In this document: positions 53,711 through 61,706 of the stretch, one piece after another
How positions within the stretch are numbered: the stretch's first letter is position 1
Layout: each line of letters begins with the position of its first letter
NCBI RefSeq assembly: GCF_004804335.1
Contig: NZ_SRXY01000009.1
Coordinates: 124,001 to 188,000, forward strand
Direction of reading: 5' to 3'
From: Pacificoceanicola onchidii
Lineage (GTDB): Bacteria > Pseudomonadota > Alphaproteobacteria > Rhodobacterales > Rhodobacteraceae
DNA length: 64,000 nt
Notes under the pieces: model-generated
Seen by the model: the letters and a program-made list of their open reading frames with translations, nothing else
What the model was told of the DNA's origin: nothing
Database searches by the model: none
Program-made: the position numbers and the translations under genes

Positions 53711-54859
53711 TCACCCCCGCTGGAGGCACACAATAAAGAACCCGTCACCCCCATCGGAGGGCAAAAACTGCCGTGAGGCAAGGGTTTTCCATCCGGGGTT
53801 TTCGTCCAGGAAGCGCGCAACCTGACCCATGTTTTCCTCGTGCAGAACGCTGCAGGTGGCGTAGGCCAGCACACCGCCCTGCGCCGTCAAACCCGCGCAG
53901 GTCTTCAGAATTTCAGCCTGCGTGTGGGTCAGGTCGGTCAGCGCGTCTTCGGTCAGGCGCCATTTCCCTTCCGGGGAGCGCCGCCACGCACCGCTGCCCG
54001 AACAGGGCGCATCTGCCAGCACCAGGTCGAACCGACCTTTCGGCGCTTTGATCGTGCGCACCTTGACCCCGGCGCGCTCCGCCCGGTTCGGCAGGTCTGC
54101 CATGCGCCGGGGGTCTGCATCATGCGCCATGATCTCACATTCGGGGCATTTCGCCGCCATGGCGAGGGTTTTGCCGCCGCCGCCCGCGCAGTAATCCAGC
54201 ACGGACATGCCGCGCTCCAGCGGCAGCATGTCGACCACGGCCTGGCTCGCAACATCCTGTAATTCCACCAACCCTTGTTCATAGGCCGCGCTGCGGGCCA
54301 CGGCACGGGCGCCGCTGATGACACGCAGGGCGTCGGGCGCAAGCGGATGGGGCTCCGTCTCGATTCCAGCCTCGGAAAGCGCTGCCTGTGCCTGTGGCAG
54401 ATCGGCCTTGAGCCGATTGACCCGCAGGAATACCTCGGCCCGGTCCCGCAGCGCCTGCGCGGTATCCGGTGCCTGCGCGCCAAGGCTTTCGGAGAAGCGC
54501 TCCGCCAGCCAATCGGGCAGATCCCAGGCTTCAAATCCCTCGGGCGCCCTGCCCTGTTCGTCATCTGTCAAAGGCTCCGGCCCGTGGCGGCCCCCAATGA
54601 ACAGCGCTTCAGGATCCGCCCCCTGCCCGCGCAATAGGCCAAGCACCCGTGCACGGCCTGTCTCGCCGCCCCCGAGCGCCGCCGACGAGCGCCAGCGCCG
54701 CAGCACATCAAACACGATGTCGCGCACCGCTGCCCGATCCTTGGAGCCCGCATAGCGCGCGCCCCGCGCCCAGTTGGTCAACGCCCGTTCCGCGGCCATG
54801 CCGGCGGTGATCTGGTCAATGATTTCGATGGCGGTCTGAACTCGGGCGGCGGGCTGCAT
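53711..54859 (-). CDS. RsmB-type rRNA cytosine-C5 methyltransferase
   Basis: The 382-residue SAM-dependent RNA methyltransferase has an N-terminal NusB-like helical part (about 1-70, RAVRDIVFDVLRRWR), SAM loop VLDYCAGGGGKTLAMAA and motif IV DAPCSGSGAWRRSPEG. Motif VI is LAYATCSVLHEEN; the two Cys are the catalytic pair of m5C enzymes. RsmB modifies 16S C967; assignment as RsmB rather than another paralogue is likely but not certain. AAGGAGA precedes the start. Confidence 0.9.
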   Translation of the reverse strand: MQPAARVQTAIEIIDQITAGMAAERALTNWARGARYAGSKDRAAVRDIVFDVLRRWRSSAALGGGETGRARVLGLLRGQGADPEALFIGGRHGPEPLTDDEQGRAPEGFEAWDLPDWLAERFSESLGAQAPDTAQALRDRAEVFLRVNRLKADLPQAQAALSEAGIETEPHPLAPDALRVISGARAVARSAAYEQGLVELQDVASQAVVDMLPLERGMSVLDYCAGGGGKTLAMAAKCPECEIMAHDADPRRMADLPNRAERAGVKVRTIKAPKGRFDLVLADAPCSGSGAWRRSPEGKWRLTEDALTDLTHTQAEILKTCAGLTAQGGVLAYATCSVLHEENMGQVARFLDENPGWKTLASRQFLPSDGGDGFFIVCLQRG

Positions 54860-54911
54860 GGGCGTCTCCTTTTAGAGGCCCGATGTGGCAGGACGCGCCC
54901 CCGCTGTCCAG

Positions 54912-55610
54912 TCACCGCGCGCGAAGCAGCCTGCGATAGCGTTTCTGCGCGCCTTCGAGATGTCCGCGCATGGCCCGTGCCGCCGCCTCTGCGTCCTGAT
55001 CCAGAAGCGCCTCGACAATGCGTTGATGTTCCTCGTCGATGAAAGCGATGTAATCCTGCGGCGTGCCGGACAAAGCCTTGTCTTCCAGGGCCTTGCGCGG
55101 GATCGCTGTGGGGCCGAACATTTTCAGAGCCTCGACGAAGCAGGGGTTGTTTGTGGCCTCGGCAATGGCGACGTGAAAGGCAAAATCCGCATCCGCCGGA
55201 CCTTCTGCCGTCACCGCCCGCGCCGCCTCCACGATGGCCTCGATCTGCGCGCCGGAACGGCGAATGGCGGCCATGCGGGCGCTTTCCACCTCGATGGCGG
55301 TGCGCAGTTCCAGCACCTCGATCACCGAGGACAGCCGGTCAAAATCGATCTCTCCGAAAGGCACCGTGACGCTGAGACTGTCGCGCACCACAAACACCCC
55401 CGCGCCGCGGCGCGGCTCCACAAGGCCATCGGCGCGCAGCGCGGCAACTGCCTCGCGCACCACCGTGCGGCTGACGCCATAGGCCGTGCACAGCTGCGCC
55501 TCGCTCGGCAGGCGTGCCCCGATGGCAAACTCCCCTCCGAGGATCCGCGCCGACAGCGCCTTTGTCGTGGCTTCCGTCAGCGTATCGCCGCCTTGCGCCT
55601 TCACAATCAC
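54912..55610 (-). CDS. GntR-family (FadR/FCD) regulator of uronate catabolism
   Basis: The 232-residue regulator has a winged HTH (LPSEAQLCTAYGVSRTVVRE with RADGLVEPRRGAGVFV) and an FCD effector domain (about 90-215) with the D/H metal-type residues FAFHVAIAEATNNP. It is divergent from uronate dehydrogenase and KDG dehydratase genes, so it likely represses them and responds to uronate or an intermediate. The start is a GTG (55610), with AGGAC upstream; another GTG lies two codons in. Confidence 0.92.
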   Translation of the reverse strand: MIVKAQGGDTLTEATTKALSARILGGEFAIGARLPSEAQLCTAYGVSRTVVREAVAALRADGLVEPRRGAGVFVVRDSLSVTVPFGEIDFDRLSSVIEVLELRTAIEVESARMAAIRRSGAQIEAIVEAARAVTAEGPADADFAFHVAIAEATNNPCFVEALKMFGPTAIPRKALEDKALSGTPQDYIAFIDEEHQRIVEALLDQDAEAAARAMRGHLEGAQKRYRRLLRAR

Positions 55611-55667
55611 CGCTTCGTCCTTCCGCGCCCATAATCATATGACTTATATCTGTACTTGTATGATAAC

Positions 55668-55714
55668 TTGAAACCTGTTTCAATGATTCTGAGGAAACAA
55701 TGGGTCATACCCAT
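55668..55714. promoter_or_regulatory. Two inverted repeats in the GntR-udh intergenic region
   Basis: TTGAAAC-CT-GTTTCAA (55668-55683) and ATGGGT-CAT-ACCCAT (55700-55714) are both perfect. Their centres are about 31.5 bases apart, close to three helical turns. An AT-rich ATAATCATA...TATGATAA pair (about 55631-55666) lies to the left. I infer operators for the GntR regulator and possibly a second factor; the first resembles LacI-type sites. Confidence 0.5.
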
Positions 55715-55766
55715 AGTACAACTCTGACTCGCCCGGACGATCGAACCAACCAAGGAGCGCATTTTC

Positions 55767-56564
55767 ATGAAACGCCTTCTCATCACCGGCGCCGCTGGCG
55801 GGCTTGGCACCGCGCTGCGCAGCCGCCTCGCGCCGCTGGCCGAAACCATACGGTTGTCGGACAAAACCGTGCTGGACGATCTCTCGCCGAGCGAAGAGTT
55901 TGTCCAATGCGATCTCGGCGATGCGGCGGCGGTTGAGGCGCTGGTTCAGGGCTGTGATGGCATCGTGCATTTCGGCGGCAAGTCCATCGAAGGGCCATGG
56001 TCCGTGATCAACAACGCCAATATTCAGGGTGTGATCAACCTCTATGAAGCCGCCCGCAAACAGGGCAAACCGCGCATCGTCTACGCCTCGTCCGTGCATG
56101 CCGTTGGATTTTATCCGCAGGATCAGGTGATCGACAACACGGCCTACCCGCGCCCGGACGGGCTTTATGGCATCTCCAAGGTCTTTGGCGAAGCGGTGGC
56201 CCACGCCTATCACGACAAATTCGGACAGGAGACCGCCATCGTGCGCATCGGCTCCTGTTTTGAAGAGCCGCGCAATCACCGGATGCTCTCCACATGGATG
56301 AGCTTTGATGATTTTGCCGCCATGATCACCCGGATCTTCGATGTGCCCAAACTCGGCTGCCCGATCCTTTACGGCATGTCGGACAACACCGCGAAGTTCT
56401 GGGACAACAGCAATGTCGACTGGCTCGGCTGGAAACCGCAGGACGACTCCGAGCGCTACCGCGCCAAGATCGACGCCGCCATGCCAAAGCCTGCCCCAGA
56501 TGCCGCTGATGTGCTCTGGCAGGGCGGTTTGTTCTGCACCGATGACATCCATGAAGAAGAGTAG
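55767..56564 (+). CDS. udh: Uronate dehydrogenase
   Basis: The 265-residue extended-SDR enzyme oxidises galacturonate or glucuronate to aldarolactones with NAD. It shows the Rossmann loop TGAAGGLGTALR, DGIVHFGG, YASSVHAVGFYPQ, catalytic GLYGISKVFGE (Tyr/Lys), and RIGSCFEEPRNHRMLSTW. These agree with the Agrobacterium Udh, which is also 265 residues. CAAGGAG precedes the ATG. KDG dehydratase follows after nine bases, forming a short operon for the oxidative uronate route. Confidence 0.94.
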   Translation: MKRLLITGAAGGLGTALRSRLAPLAETIRLSDKTVLDDLSPSEEFVQCDLGDAAAVEALVQGCDGIVHFGGKSIEGPWSVINNANIQGVINLYEAARKQGKPRIVYASSVHAVGFYPQDQVIDNTAYPRPDGLYGISKVFGEAVAHAYHDKFGQETAIVRIGSCFEEPRNHRMLSTWMSFDDFAAMITRIFDVPKLGCPILYGMSDNTAKFWDNSNVDWLGWKPQDDSERYRAKIDAAMPKPAPDAADVLWQGGLFCTDDIHEEE

Positions 56565-56573
56565 GCTCTGACG

Positions 56574-57479
56574 ATGATTGCTCCGAACGATCTGCGCGGG
56601 ATCATCCGATCCGGCCTGCTGTCCTTTCCTGTCACACCATTTGACGCCGACGATCGCGTCAACCACGCCGCCTTTGCCGCGCATCTCGAATGGCTGTCGC
56701 AAACGCCGGTTGCCGGGCTGATTGTGGCGGGCGGCACCGGGGAGCTGTTCTCGCTCACCCCCGAAGAGGTGATCGCCGTGGTCAAAACCGCGAAGGCGGC
56801 ACAACCCAACGATCCGATCATCGCCGGATGTGGTTATGGCACGCGCATGGCCATCGACATGGCACAGGGGATCGAGGCGGCGGGCGGCGATGGTATCCTG
56901 CTTTTGCCGCATTACCTGATCGGCGCGCCGCAGGCCGGGATCGAGGCGCATATCCGCCGGGTCTGCCAGTCCACCAACATGGGGGTGATTGTCTACAATC
57001 GCGGCCAATCGGTTGTGTCGGCTGAAACTCTGGCGCGGCTGGCCGACGATTGTCCGAACCTTGTCGGTTTCAAGGACGGCACCGGCGACATCGACACGGT
57101 CAAGCGCATCACCGTGCATAACGGCGACCGCCTCGCCTATATCGGCGGCATGCCGACGCACGAATTGTTCGCCCAGGCCTATCGCGGCGCCGGGGTGGAC
57201 ACCTATTCCTCTGCGGTCTTCAATTTCGTGCCGAACACCGCGCTGAAATTCCACGCGGCTTTCCTCGCGGGTGATGACGCCACCTGCGAGCAGATGCTGC
57301 GTGACTTCTATTATCCTTTTGCCGCGATCCGCGACCGCAACACGGGCTACGCGGTTTCGGCGATCAAGGCAGGCGTGGCTCTGCGCGGCTTTGACACCGG
57401 GCCGGTCAGAACGCCGCTGACCGATCTGAGCGGTGAAGAGCGGGAGATGCTGGGGGCCTTGATGGCCGGATACGATTGA
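56574..57479 (+). CDS. kdgD: 5-Dehydro-4-deoxyglucarate dehydratase
   Basis: The 301-residue class I aldolase-fold enzyme (DapA family) converts 5-dehydro-4-deoxyglucarate to alpha-ketoglutarate semialdehyde and CO2. Features are LLSFPVTPFDADDRVN, VAGGTGELFSLTPEE, a Tyr in VIVYNRGQSV and the Schiff-base Lys in LVGFKDGTGDID. The C-terminal RTPLTDL and length fit the family. With Udh it covers two steps of uronate oxidation; the lactonase and aldarate dehydratase that should lie between are not in the window. Confidence 0.94.
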   Translation: MIAPNDLRGIIRSGLLSFPVTPFDADDRVNHAAFAAHLEWLSQTPVAGLIVAGGTGELFSLTPEEVIAVVKTAKAAQPNDPIIAGCGYGTRMAIDMAQGIEAAGGDGILLLPHYLIGAPQAGIEAHIRRVCQSTNMGVIVYNRGQSVVSAETLARLADDCPNLVGFKDGTGDIDTVKRITVHNGDRLAYIGGMPTHELFAQAYRGAGVDTYSSAVFNFVPNTALKFHAAFLAGDDATCEQMLRDFYYPFAAIRDRNTGYAVSAIKAGVALRGFDTGPVRTPLTDLSGEEREMLGALMAGYD

Positions 57480-57766
57480 TCGGGGGCCTCGCACCCACCG
57501 CGCGCTGCCCTAACCTCTTGTTCACAAACAAAAGGCAGGTTTGCCCGCGGTACCACTGACACTCGGATTAATCCGCTCTGGCTCCATCAAAGCCAAGGCG
57601 GGCAGCCCCATCGGGGGATGTTCGATCTGATCAGACGAATAAGCCGGGATTGAACACCCCGGCCTTGATGATCCGTACCTGGGCGGCCGCCTTTTTCAGG
57701 CTCTCACATCACCCATAGGCAAACCCCGTCCGGCGAGCATCGCCGTGGCGGGCCAAAACGCTGGCG
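57480..57766. other. Intergenic region with a possible gene remnant
   Basis: On the minus strand, 57708-57631 reads 25 codons ending KKAAAQVRIIKAGVFNPGLF-V and a stop. This looks like the natural C-terminus of a real protein but has a stop in frame just upstream. It may be the tail of a deleted gene. The rest shows no gene and no clear terminator. Confidence 0.3.
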
Positions 57767-57988
57767 TCAGACGTCCACCCCGTGTGATCCATCCTCGCAA
57801 TCCGCGAAGTTGAACAGAGCCGGAACCAGCCGTTCCGTCACCGGGTTCACCATGTTGCTGGCTTCGCCGCTCACCGGGTGCGGCATGTCTCCCATGAGAA
57901 CCGCCACCGCCATCAATGCCGCCAGCGCCACCGCCTTTACGCCGGAATGCTGACCCGAATACGCGCGATGAAAGATGCTGTGTGCCAT
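57767..57988 (-). CDS. Small hypothetical protein with one membrane segment
   Basis: The 73-residue frame MAHSIFHRAYSG... has one hydrophobic stretch (VKAVALAALMAVAVLMG, about 18-34) and a short polar, Asn/Glu-rich tail with a single Cys. AGGT lies upstream of the ATG at modest spacing. I know no family. It could be a signal-anchored small membrane protein; the coding call is only moderately secure. Confidence 0.5.
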   Translation of the reverse strand: MAHSIFHRAYSGQHSGVKAVALAALMAVAVLMGDMPHPVSGEASNMVNPVTERLVPALFNFADCEDGSHGVDV

Positions 57989-58105
57989 GTTCGTGACCTC
58001 TGTGTTCCATGTCCTCAAGTGAACTTGCCCGTTCACTTTGCCGCAAAGCCCCGCACACGGTCCAATCACGTTGCCGCGCGCGAGTGTTGCAAACGGCTTT
58101 GCGGA

Positions 58106-59494
58106 TCAGGCTACATCCACCTGTGCGGGCGTCTCCGAGAAGGCTTCGGTCTGGAACACAAGCGCCTGCATCGTCTCATCCCAGGCGCGCGCACCAAATC
58201 CCGCCTTGCGCTTCAACGCGGCCACAAACGCCTCCGGCGTGTCCAGCCTGTCCCATTCGGAAGGCAGCAGCAGCGCCCTTTGGCGCGCATCATGCAAGAT
58301 CACGCCGCTGATGCCGGGCTGCAATGCCTCAGCCAGCGTCGCCTCGCTGGACACGGGCAGATGTACAGGGTTTGACAAAACACTGATCGACAGGCTCAGC
58401 CCGGGCAGGTCCACGTCCTTGATAGGGTCGAAACGCGGGTCGTCGAACCCGGCCTTGATCGCGTTCTTGACCACATCCTGAACCAGAGGCGCATGGGCGG
58501 TCATCGAACCGGCGCAGCCGCGTGGCATCCCGTGCTGCTTCAGCGCAACGAAACTGGCCGCATGGCTGCGCAGCTGCACCGCGAAACTATCGCTGTCGAT
58601 CACCGGCGCGATCCCCCGGCGACAGCGCGACACCAGCCCTTGCCGCGCCACCTCCAGCAGCGCCTTGCGCGCGGCGGTATCCACGATAGAGGCCCCCGGC
58701 GGATACAGCGCCCAAGCGCCATAGCCGATCCCCTGCCCGGCGCGCGACGTGCCGTGATAAGCGCTGTGCAGGCCAAGCCGCAACGCCCGCGTCCCCGCCC
58801 CGGTCTGCGACGTCAGCCAGCCCGCCAGCGCCAGATACCCGCAAGCATGCAGGCCGCTCAGCGCCTCCGGCTGGCCGGTCTCCAGCAGGCGCGCGCAATG
58901 GGTATCAAGGCTCTGCGCCCGGGTCTGGCCATGCAGGTGGCTCAGATCGGTGCTCAGCACAAACAGCGTCTCGCCCTGCATCCGCGTCAGCCGGTCGATC
59001 GCCCGCGCCACCGCGCGCACATCGGTCCGGCCGATCAGGATCGGAACAACCGGCACCTTCGGCAAAAAATGCCGGGCAAAGGGCAGCTGCGCGTCAATGC
59101 CGTGTTCATCTTCGAAGGCGGTTTCCTCGCCATGGGCAAGGCCGGAGCGGATCAACGCCTGACAGGCGCGTGTGTCGATGCGCACCCGCTTGTCCAGAAC
59201 CCGCACCACGTCATGCCCCGTCGGCACGCCGATCCCGTCAAAGGTTTCGTGATGCGCCGTGGACAGGACGATGATGCGCGCAGGCTGAGATTGCGCCGCC
59301 GCCGTCCAGGCCGCCGCCGCCAGCGCGCCGCTGTGCTCATAGGGACCATGCGGCGCGACAATAGCCTTGGGCGCAGCCGGCACCGCCCGCGTCATGGCAG
59401 CAAAAGGCCGGGCCAGATCCGCCAGCATCCGATCCAGAGCGTCTTGCTCCGGCGGACAGAACCGCCCCGCGATTCGACTGACACGCTCTGCCAT
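58106..59494 (-). CDS. AmmeMemoRadiSam system fusion protein (MEMO1-like B + AMMECR1-like A)
   Basis: The 462-residue protein fuses two domains. The N-terminal MEMO1-like part (about 5-265) carries IVAPHGPYEHSG, VLSTAHHETFDG, VLSTDLSHLHG and HACGY, which keep the His/Cys metal-site pattern. The C-terminal AMMECR1-like part (about 290-455) carries ALKQHGMPRGCAGSM, DDPRFDPI and SLSISVLSNP. The two normally work with a radical-SAM partner in the AmmeMemoRadiSam system, whose product is unknown. No radical-SAM gene is in the window. The start at 59494 has AGAGGGG upstream. It is divergent from ilvB. Confidence 0.9.
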   Translation of the reverse strand: MAERVSRIAGRFCPPEQDALDRMLADLARPFAAMTRAVPAAPKAIVAPHGPYEHSGALAAAAWTAAAQSQPARIIVLSTAHHETFDGIGVPTGHDVVRVLDKRVRIDTRACQALIRSGLAHGEETAFEDEHGIDAQLPFARHFLPKVPVVPILIGRTDVRAVARAIDRLTRMQGETLFVLSTDLSHLHGQTRAQSLDTHCARLLETGQPEALSGLHACGYLALAGWLTSQTGAGTRALRLGLHSAYHGTSRAGQGIGYGAWALYPPGASIVDTAARKALLEVARQGLVSRCRRGIAPVIDSDSFAVQLRSHAASFVALKQHGMPRGCAGSMTAHAPLVQDVVKNAIKAGFDDPRFDPIKDVDLPGLSLSISVLSNPVHLPVSSEATLAEALQPGISGVILHDARQRALLLPSEWDRLDTPEAFVAALKRKAGFGARAWDETMQALVFQTEAFSETPAQVDVA

Positions 59495-59691
59495 ACCGGC
59501 CCCTCTTTCTGCAGCGCCGCTACCATAAAGCGCCAATCGCGGGGAGCGAAGATGTATTTTCGGCCTCAAAACACCCGCGCGCGCACCGCCGACCCCTTTC
59601 AATTTGCGAAAAGTTTCACGCTAACACCGGGTTTGCGCAACATTTGGAAAAAAAATCACAGCAGGCGGCAACTTTTTCCGGGTATTTGCGG

Positions 59692-59720
59692 TTGACGCCC
59701 CGGCCCCCTGCTCATAATGT
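59692..59720 (+). promoter_or_regulatory. ilvB promoter
   Basis: TTGACG (59692-59697), a 17-base spacer and TAATGT (59715-59720) form a strong sigma-70-type promoter. The start would fall near 59727, about 25 bases before the leader peptide. CATAAT at 59713-59718 is an alternative -10. Confidence 0.75.
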
Positions 59721-59751
59721 CCACCCCGCACGCAAACCGGAGCCCCGCAAG

Positions 59752-59799
59752 ATGTCCATTCTAGTGGTAGTCGTAGGAAAAAGGCGCATGGCCGAGTAA
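59752..59799 (+). CDS. ilvB leader peptide (attenuator, 15 residues)
   Basis: The frame reads MSILVVVVGKRRMAE and stops at TAA 59797-59799. Six branched-chain codons in a row (Ile-Leu-Val-Val-Val-Val, 59758-59775) are exactly what an acetolactate synthase attenuator needs: a ribosome stalls there when Ile-, Leu- or Val-tRNA is short. A purine-rich AGCCCCGCAAG precedes the ATG as a weak ribosome site. Competing hairpins lie downstream. Confidence 0.9.
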   Translation: MSILVVVVGKRRMAE

Positions 59800-59851
59800 T
59801 CGGAACCAGACGGTTAACCCATGCGCCCCCGACAAAATCGGGGGCTTTTTT
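59783..59851 (+). terminator. ilvB transcription attenuator: antiterminator and terminator hairpins
   Basis: GGCGCATGG (59783-59791) pairs perfectly with CCATGCGCC (59819-59827). The right arm of that helix shares bases with the terminator GCCCCCGA/TCGGGGGC (59825-59832 with 59838-59845), which has a CAAAA loop and six Ts. A ribosome stalled at the Val codons leaves 59783-59791 free, so the first helix forms and the terminator cannot. A ribosome that reaches the stop covers it, and the terminator forms. Confidence 0.9.
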
Positions 59852-59890
59852 GTGAGCACATGAATGAAGTGTCAAAATTGGAGATAGACG

Positions 59891-61645
59891 ATGGCACGTC
59901 AGATGACCGGCGCGAAAATGGTGGTCCAGGCCCTCAAGGATCAGGGCGTGGACACGGTATTCGGATACCCCGGCGGTGCCGTCCTACCGATTTATGACGA
60001 GGTTTTTCAGCAAAACGACATTCGCCACGTGCTCGTGCGTCACGAGCAGGGCGCGGTTCATGCGGCTGAGGGCTATGCCCGCGCAACCGGCAAGCCGGGT
60101 GTTGTTCTTGTGACCTCCGGCCCCGGCGCGACAAACGCCGTGACGGGCCTCACCGATGCCTTGATGGATTCGATCCCGATCGTGGTTCTCACCGGTCAGG
60201 TGCCGACCTTCATGATCGGATCCGACGCCTTTCAGGAAGCGGACACCGTGGGCATCACCCGCCCCTGCACCAAGCACAACTGGCTGGTCAAAGAGACAGA
60301 GCGCCTGTCCTCGACCATCCACGAGGCCTTCCACGTGGCGACCTCCGGCCGTCCCGGCCCGGTGCTGATCGACATTCCGAAGGACGTGCAGTTCGCCTCT
60401 GCCTCCTACCAGCCCAAGCCGAAAGCGGCCACGCGCCACTATCAGCCGCAGGTCAAGGGTGACATGGAGATGATCACGGAGCTGGTCGAAGCCATTGAAA
60501 CGGCAGAAAAGCCGATTTTCTACACCGGCGGCGGCGTTATCAACTCCGGCCCGGCGGCCTCGCAACTCCTGCGCGAACTGGTTGAAGCCACCGGTTTCCC
60601 AATCACCTCCACGCTGATGGGGCTTGGTGCCTATCCGGCGTCGGGCAAGGCGTGGCTCGGGATGCTCGGCATGCACGGTCTTTACGAGGCCAACCTCGCG
60701 ATGCACGGCTGTGATCTGATGATCAACATCGGCGCGCGGTTCGATGACCGGATCACCGGCCGTCTCGATGCGTTCAGCCCGAACAGCCGCAAGGCGCATA
60801 TCGACATCGACCCGTCCTCGATCAACAAGGTCATCAAGACCGACATCCCGATTGTCGGCGACGTGGGCCATGTGCTCGAAGACGTGCTGAACCTGTGGAA
60901 ATCGCGCGGCCGCAAGGTCAACCGCGAAGGCATCGCCAAATGGTGGTCGCAGATCGAGACGTGGAAAGAGGTCAACTGCCTCAGCTACAAGAACTCCGAA
61001 ACTACGATCAAACCGCAATACGCGCTGGAACGCCTTGAGGCGCTGACCAAGGGCATGGACCGCTACGTCTGTACCGAAGTGGGCCAGCACCAGATGTGGG
61101 CGGCGCAGTATCTTGGCTTTGAGGATCCGAACCGCTGGATGACCTCCGGTGGCCTTGGCACCATGGGTTACGGCTTCCCGGCCTCCGTGGGGGTTCAGAT
61201 GGCCCATCCCGAAGCGCTGGTGATCAACGTGGCGGGCGAAGCCTCGTGGCTGATGAACATGCAGGAGATGGGCACGGCGGTGCAGTACCGTCTGCCGGTG
61301 AAACAGTTCATCCTGAACAACGAACGCCTCGGCATGGTGCGCCAGTGGCAGCAGCTGCTGCACGGCGAGCGCTACTCGCACTCCTGGTCCGAAGCGCTGC
61401 CCGATTTCGTCAAGCTCGCCGAAGCCTTTGGCGCCAAGGGCATCCTCTGCAAGGACCCCGCCGATCTCGACGATGCGATCATGGAAATGATCAACTACGA
61501 CGGGCCGGTGATCTTTGATTGTCTGGTGGAAAAGCACGAAAACTGCTTCCCCATGATCCCTTCGGGCGAGCCGCACAACAAGATGCTGCTCGGCGACGCC
61601 AAGGCAACCAACGCCATCGCCGGCAAAGGCGCGGTGTTGGTGTAA
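59891..61645 (+). CDS. ilvB: Acetolactate synthase large subunit
   Basis: The 584-residue ThDP enzyme makes acetolactate or acetohydroxybutyrate, the first common step to Val, Leu and Ile. Catalytic Glu E52 sits in [17 protein letters not shown], the FAD/middle domain carries [15 protein letters not shown], and the ThDP motif runs from [16 protein letters not shown] to [14 protein letters not shown]. The motif begins GEA where most family members have GDG or GDA, a conservative change at a Mg2+ ligand. GGAGATAG precedes the start. Its expression is controlled by the attenuator upstream. Confidence 0.97.
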   Translation: MARQMTGAKMVVQALKDQGVDTVFGYPGGAVLPIYDEVFQQNDIRHVLVRHEQGAVHAAEGYARATGKPGVVLVTSGPGATNAVTGLTDALMDSIPIVVLTGQVPTFMIGSDAFQEADTVGITRPCTKHNWLVKETERLSSTIHEAFHVATSGRPGPVLIDIPKDVQFASASYQPKPKAATRHYQPQVKGDMEMITELVEAIETAEKPIFYTGGGVINSGPAASQLLRELVEATGFPITSTLMGLGAYPASGKAWLGMLGMHGLYEANLAMHGCDLMINIGARFDDRITGRLDAFSPNSRKAHIDIDPSSINKVIKTDIPIVGDVGHVLEDVLNLWKSRGRKVNREGIAKWWSQIETWKEVNCLSYKNSETTIKPQYALERLEALTKGMDRYVCTEVGQHQMWAAQYLGFEDPNRWMTSGGLGTMGYGFPASVGVQMAHPEALVINVAGEASWLMNMQEMGTAVQYRLPVKQFILNNERLGMVRQWQQLLHGERYSHSWSEALPDFVKLAEAFGAKGILCKDPADLDDAIMEMINYDGPVIFDCLVEKHENCFPMIPSGEPHNKMLLGDAKATNAIAGKGAVLV

Positions 61646-61706
61646 AACCACGGCAAGGAGGGTTGCGCGGCAGCCCTCCTTTCCTCTTGAACCGGTCGAT
61701 GGTGTC

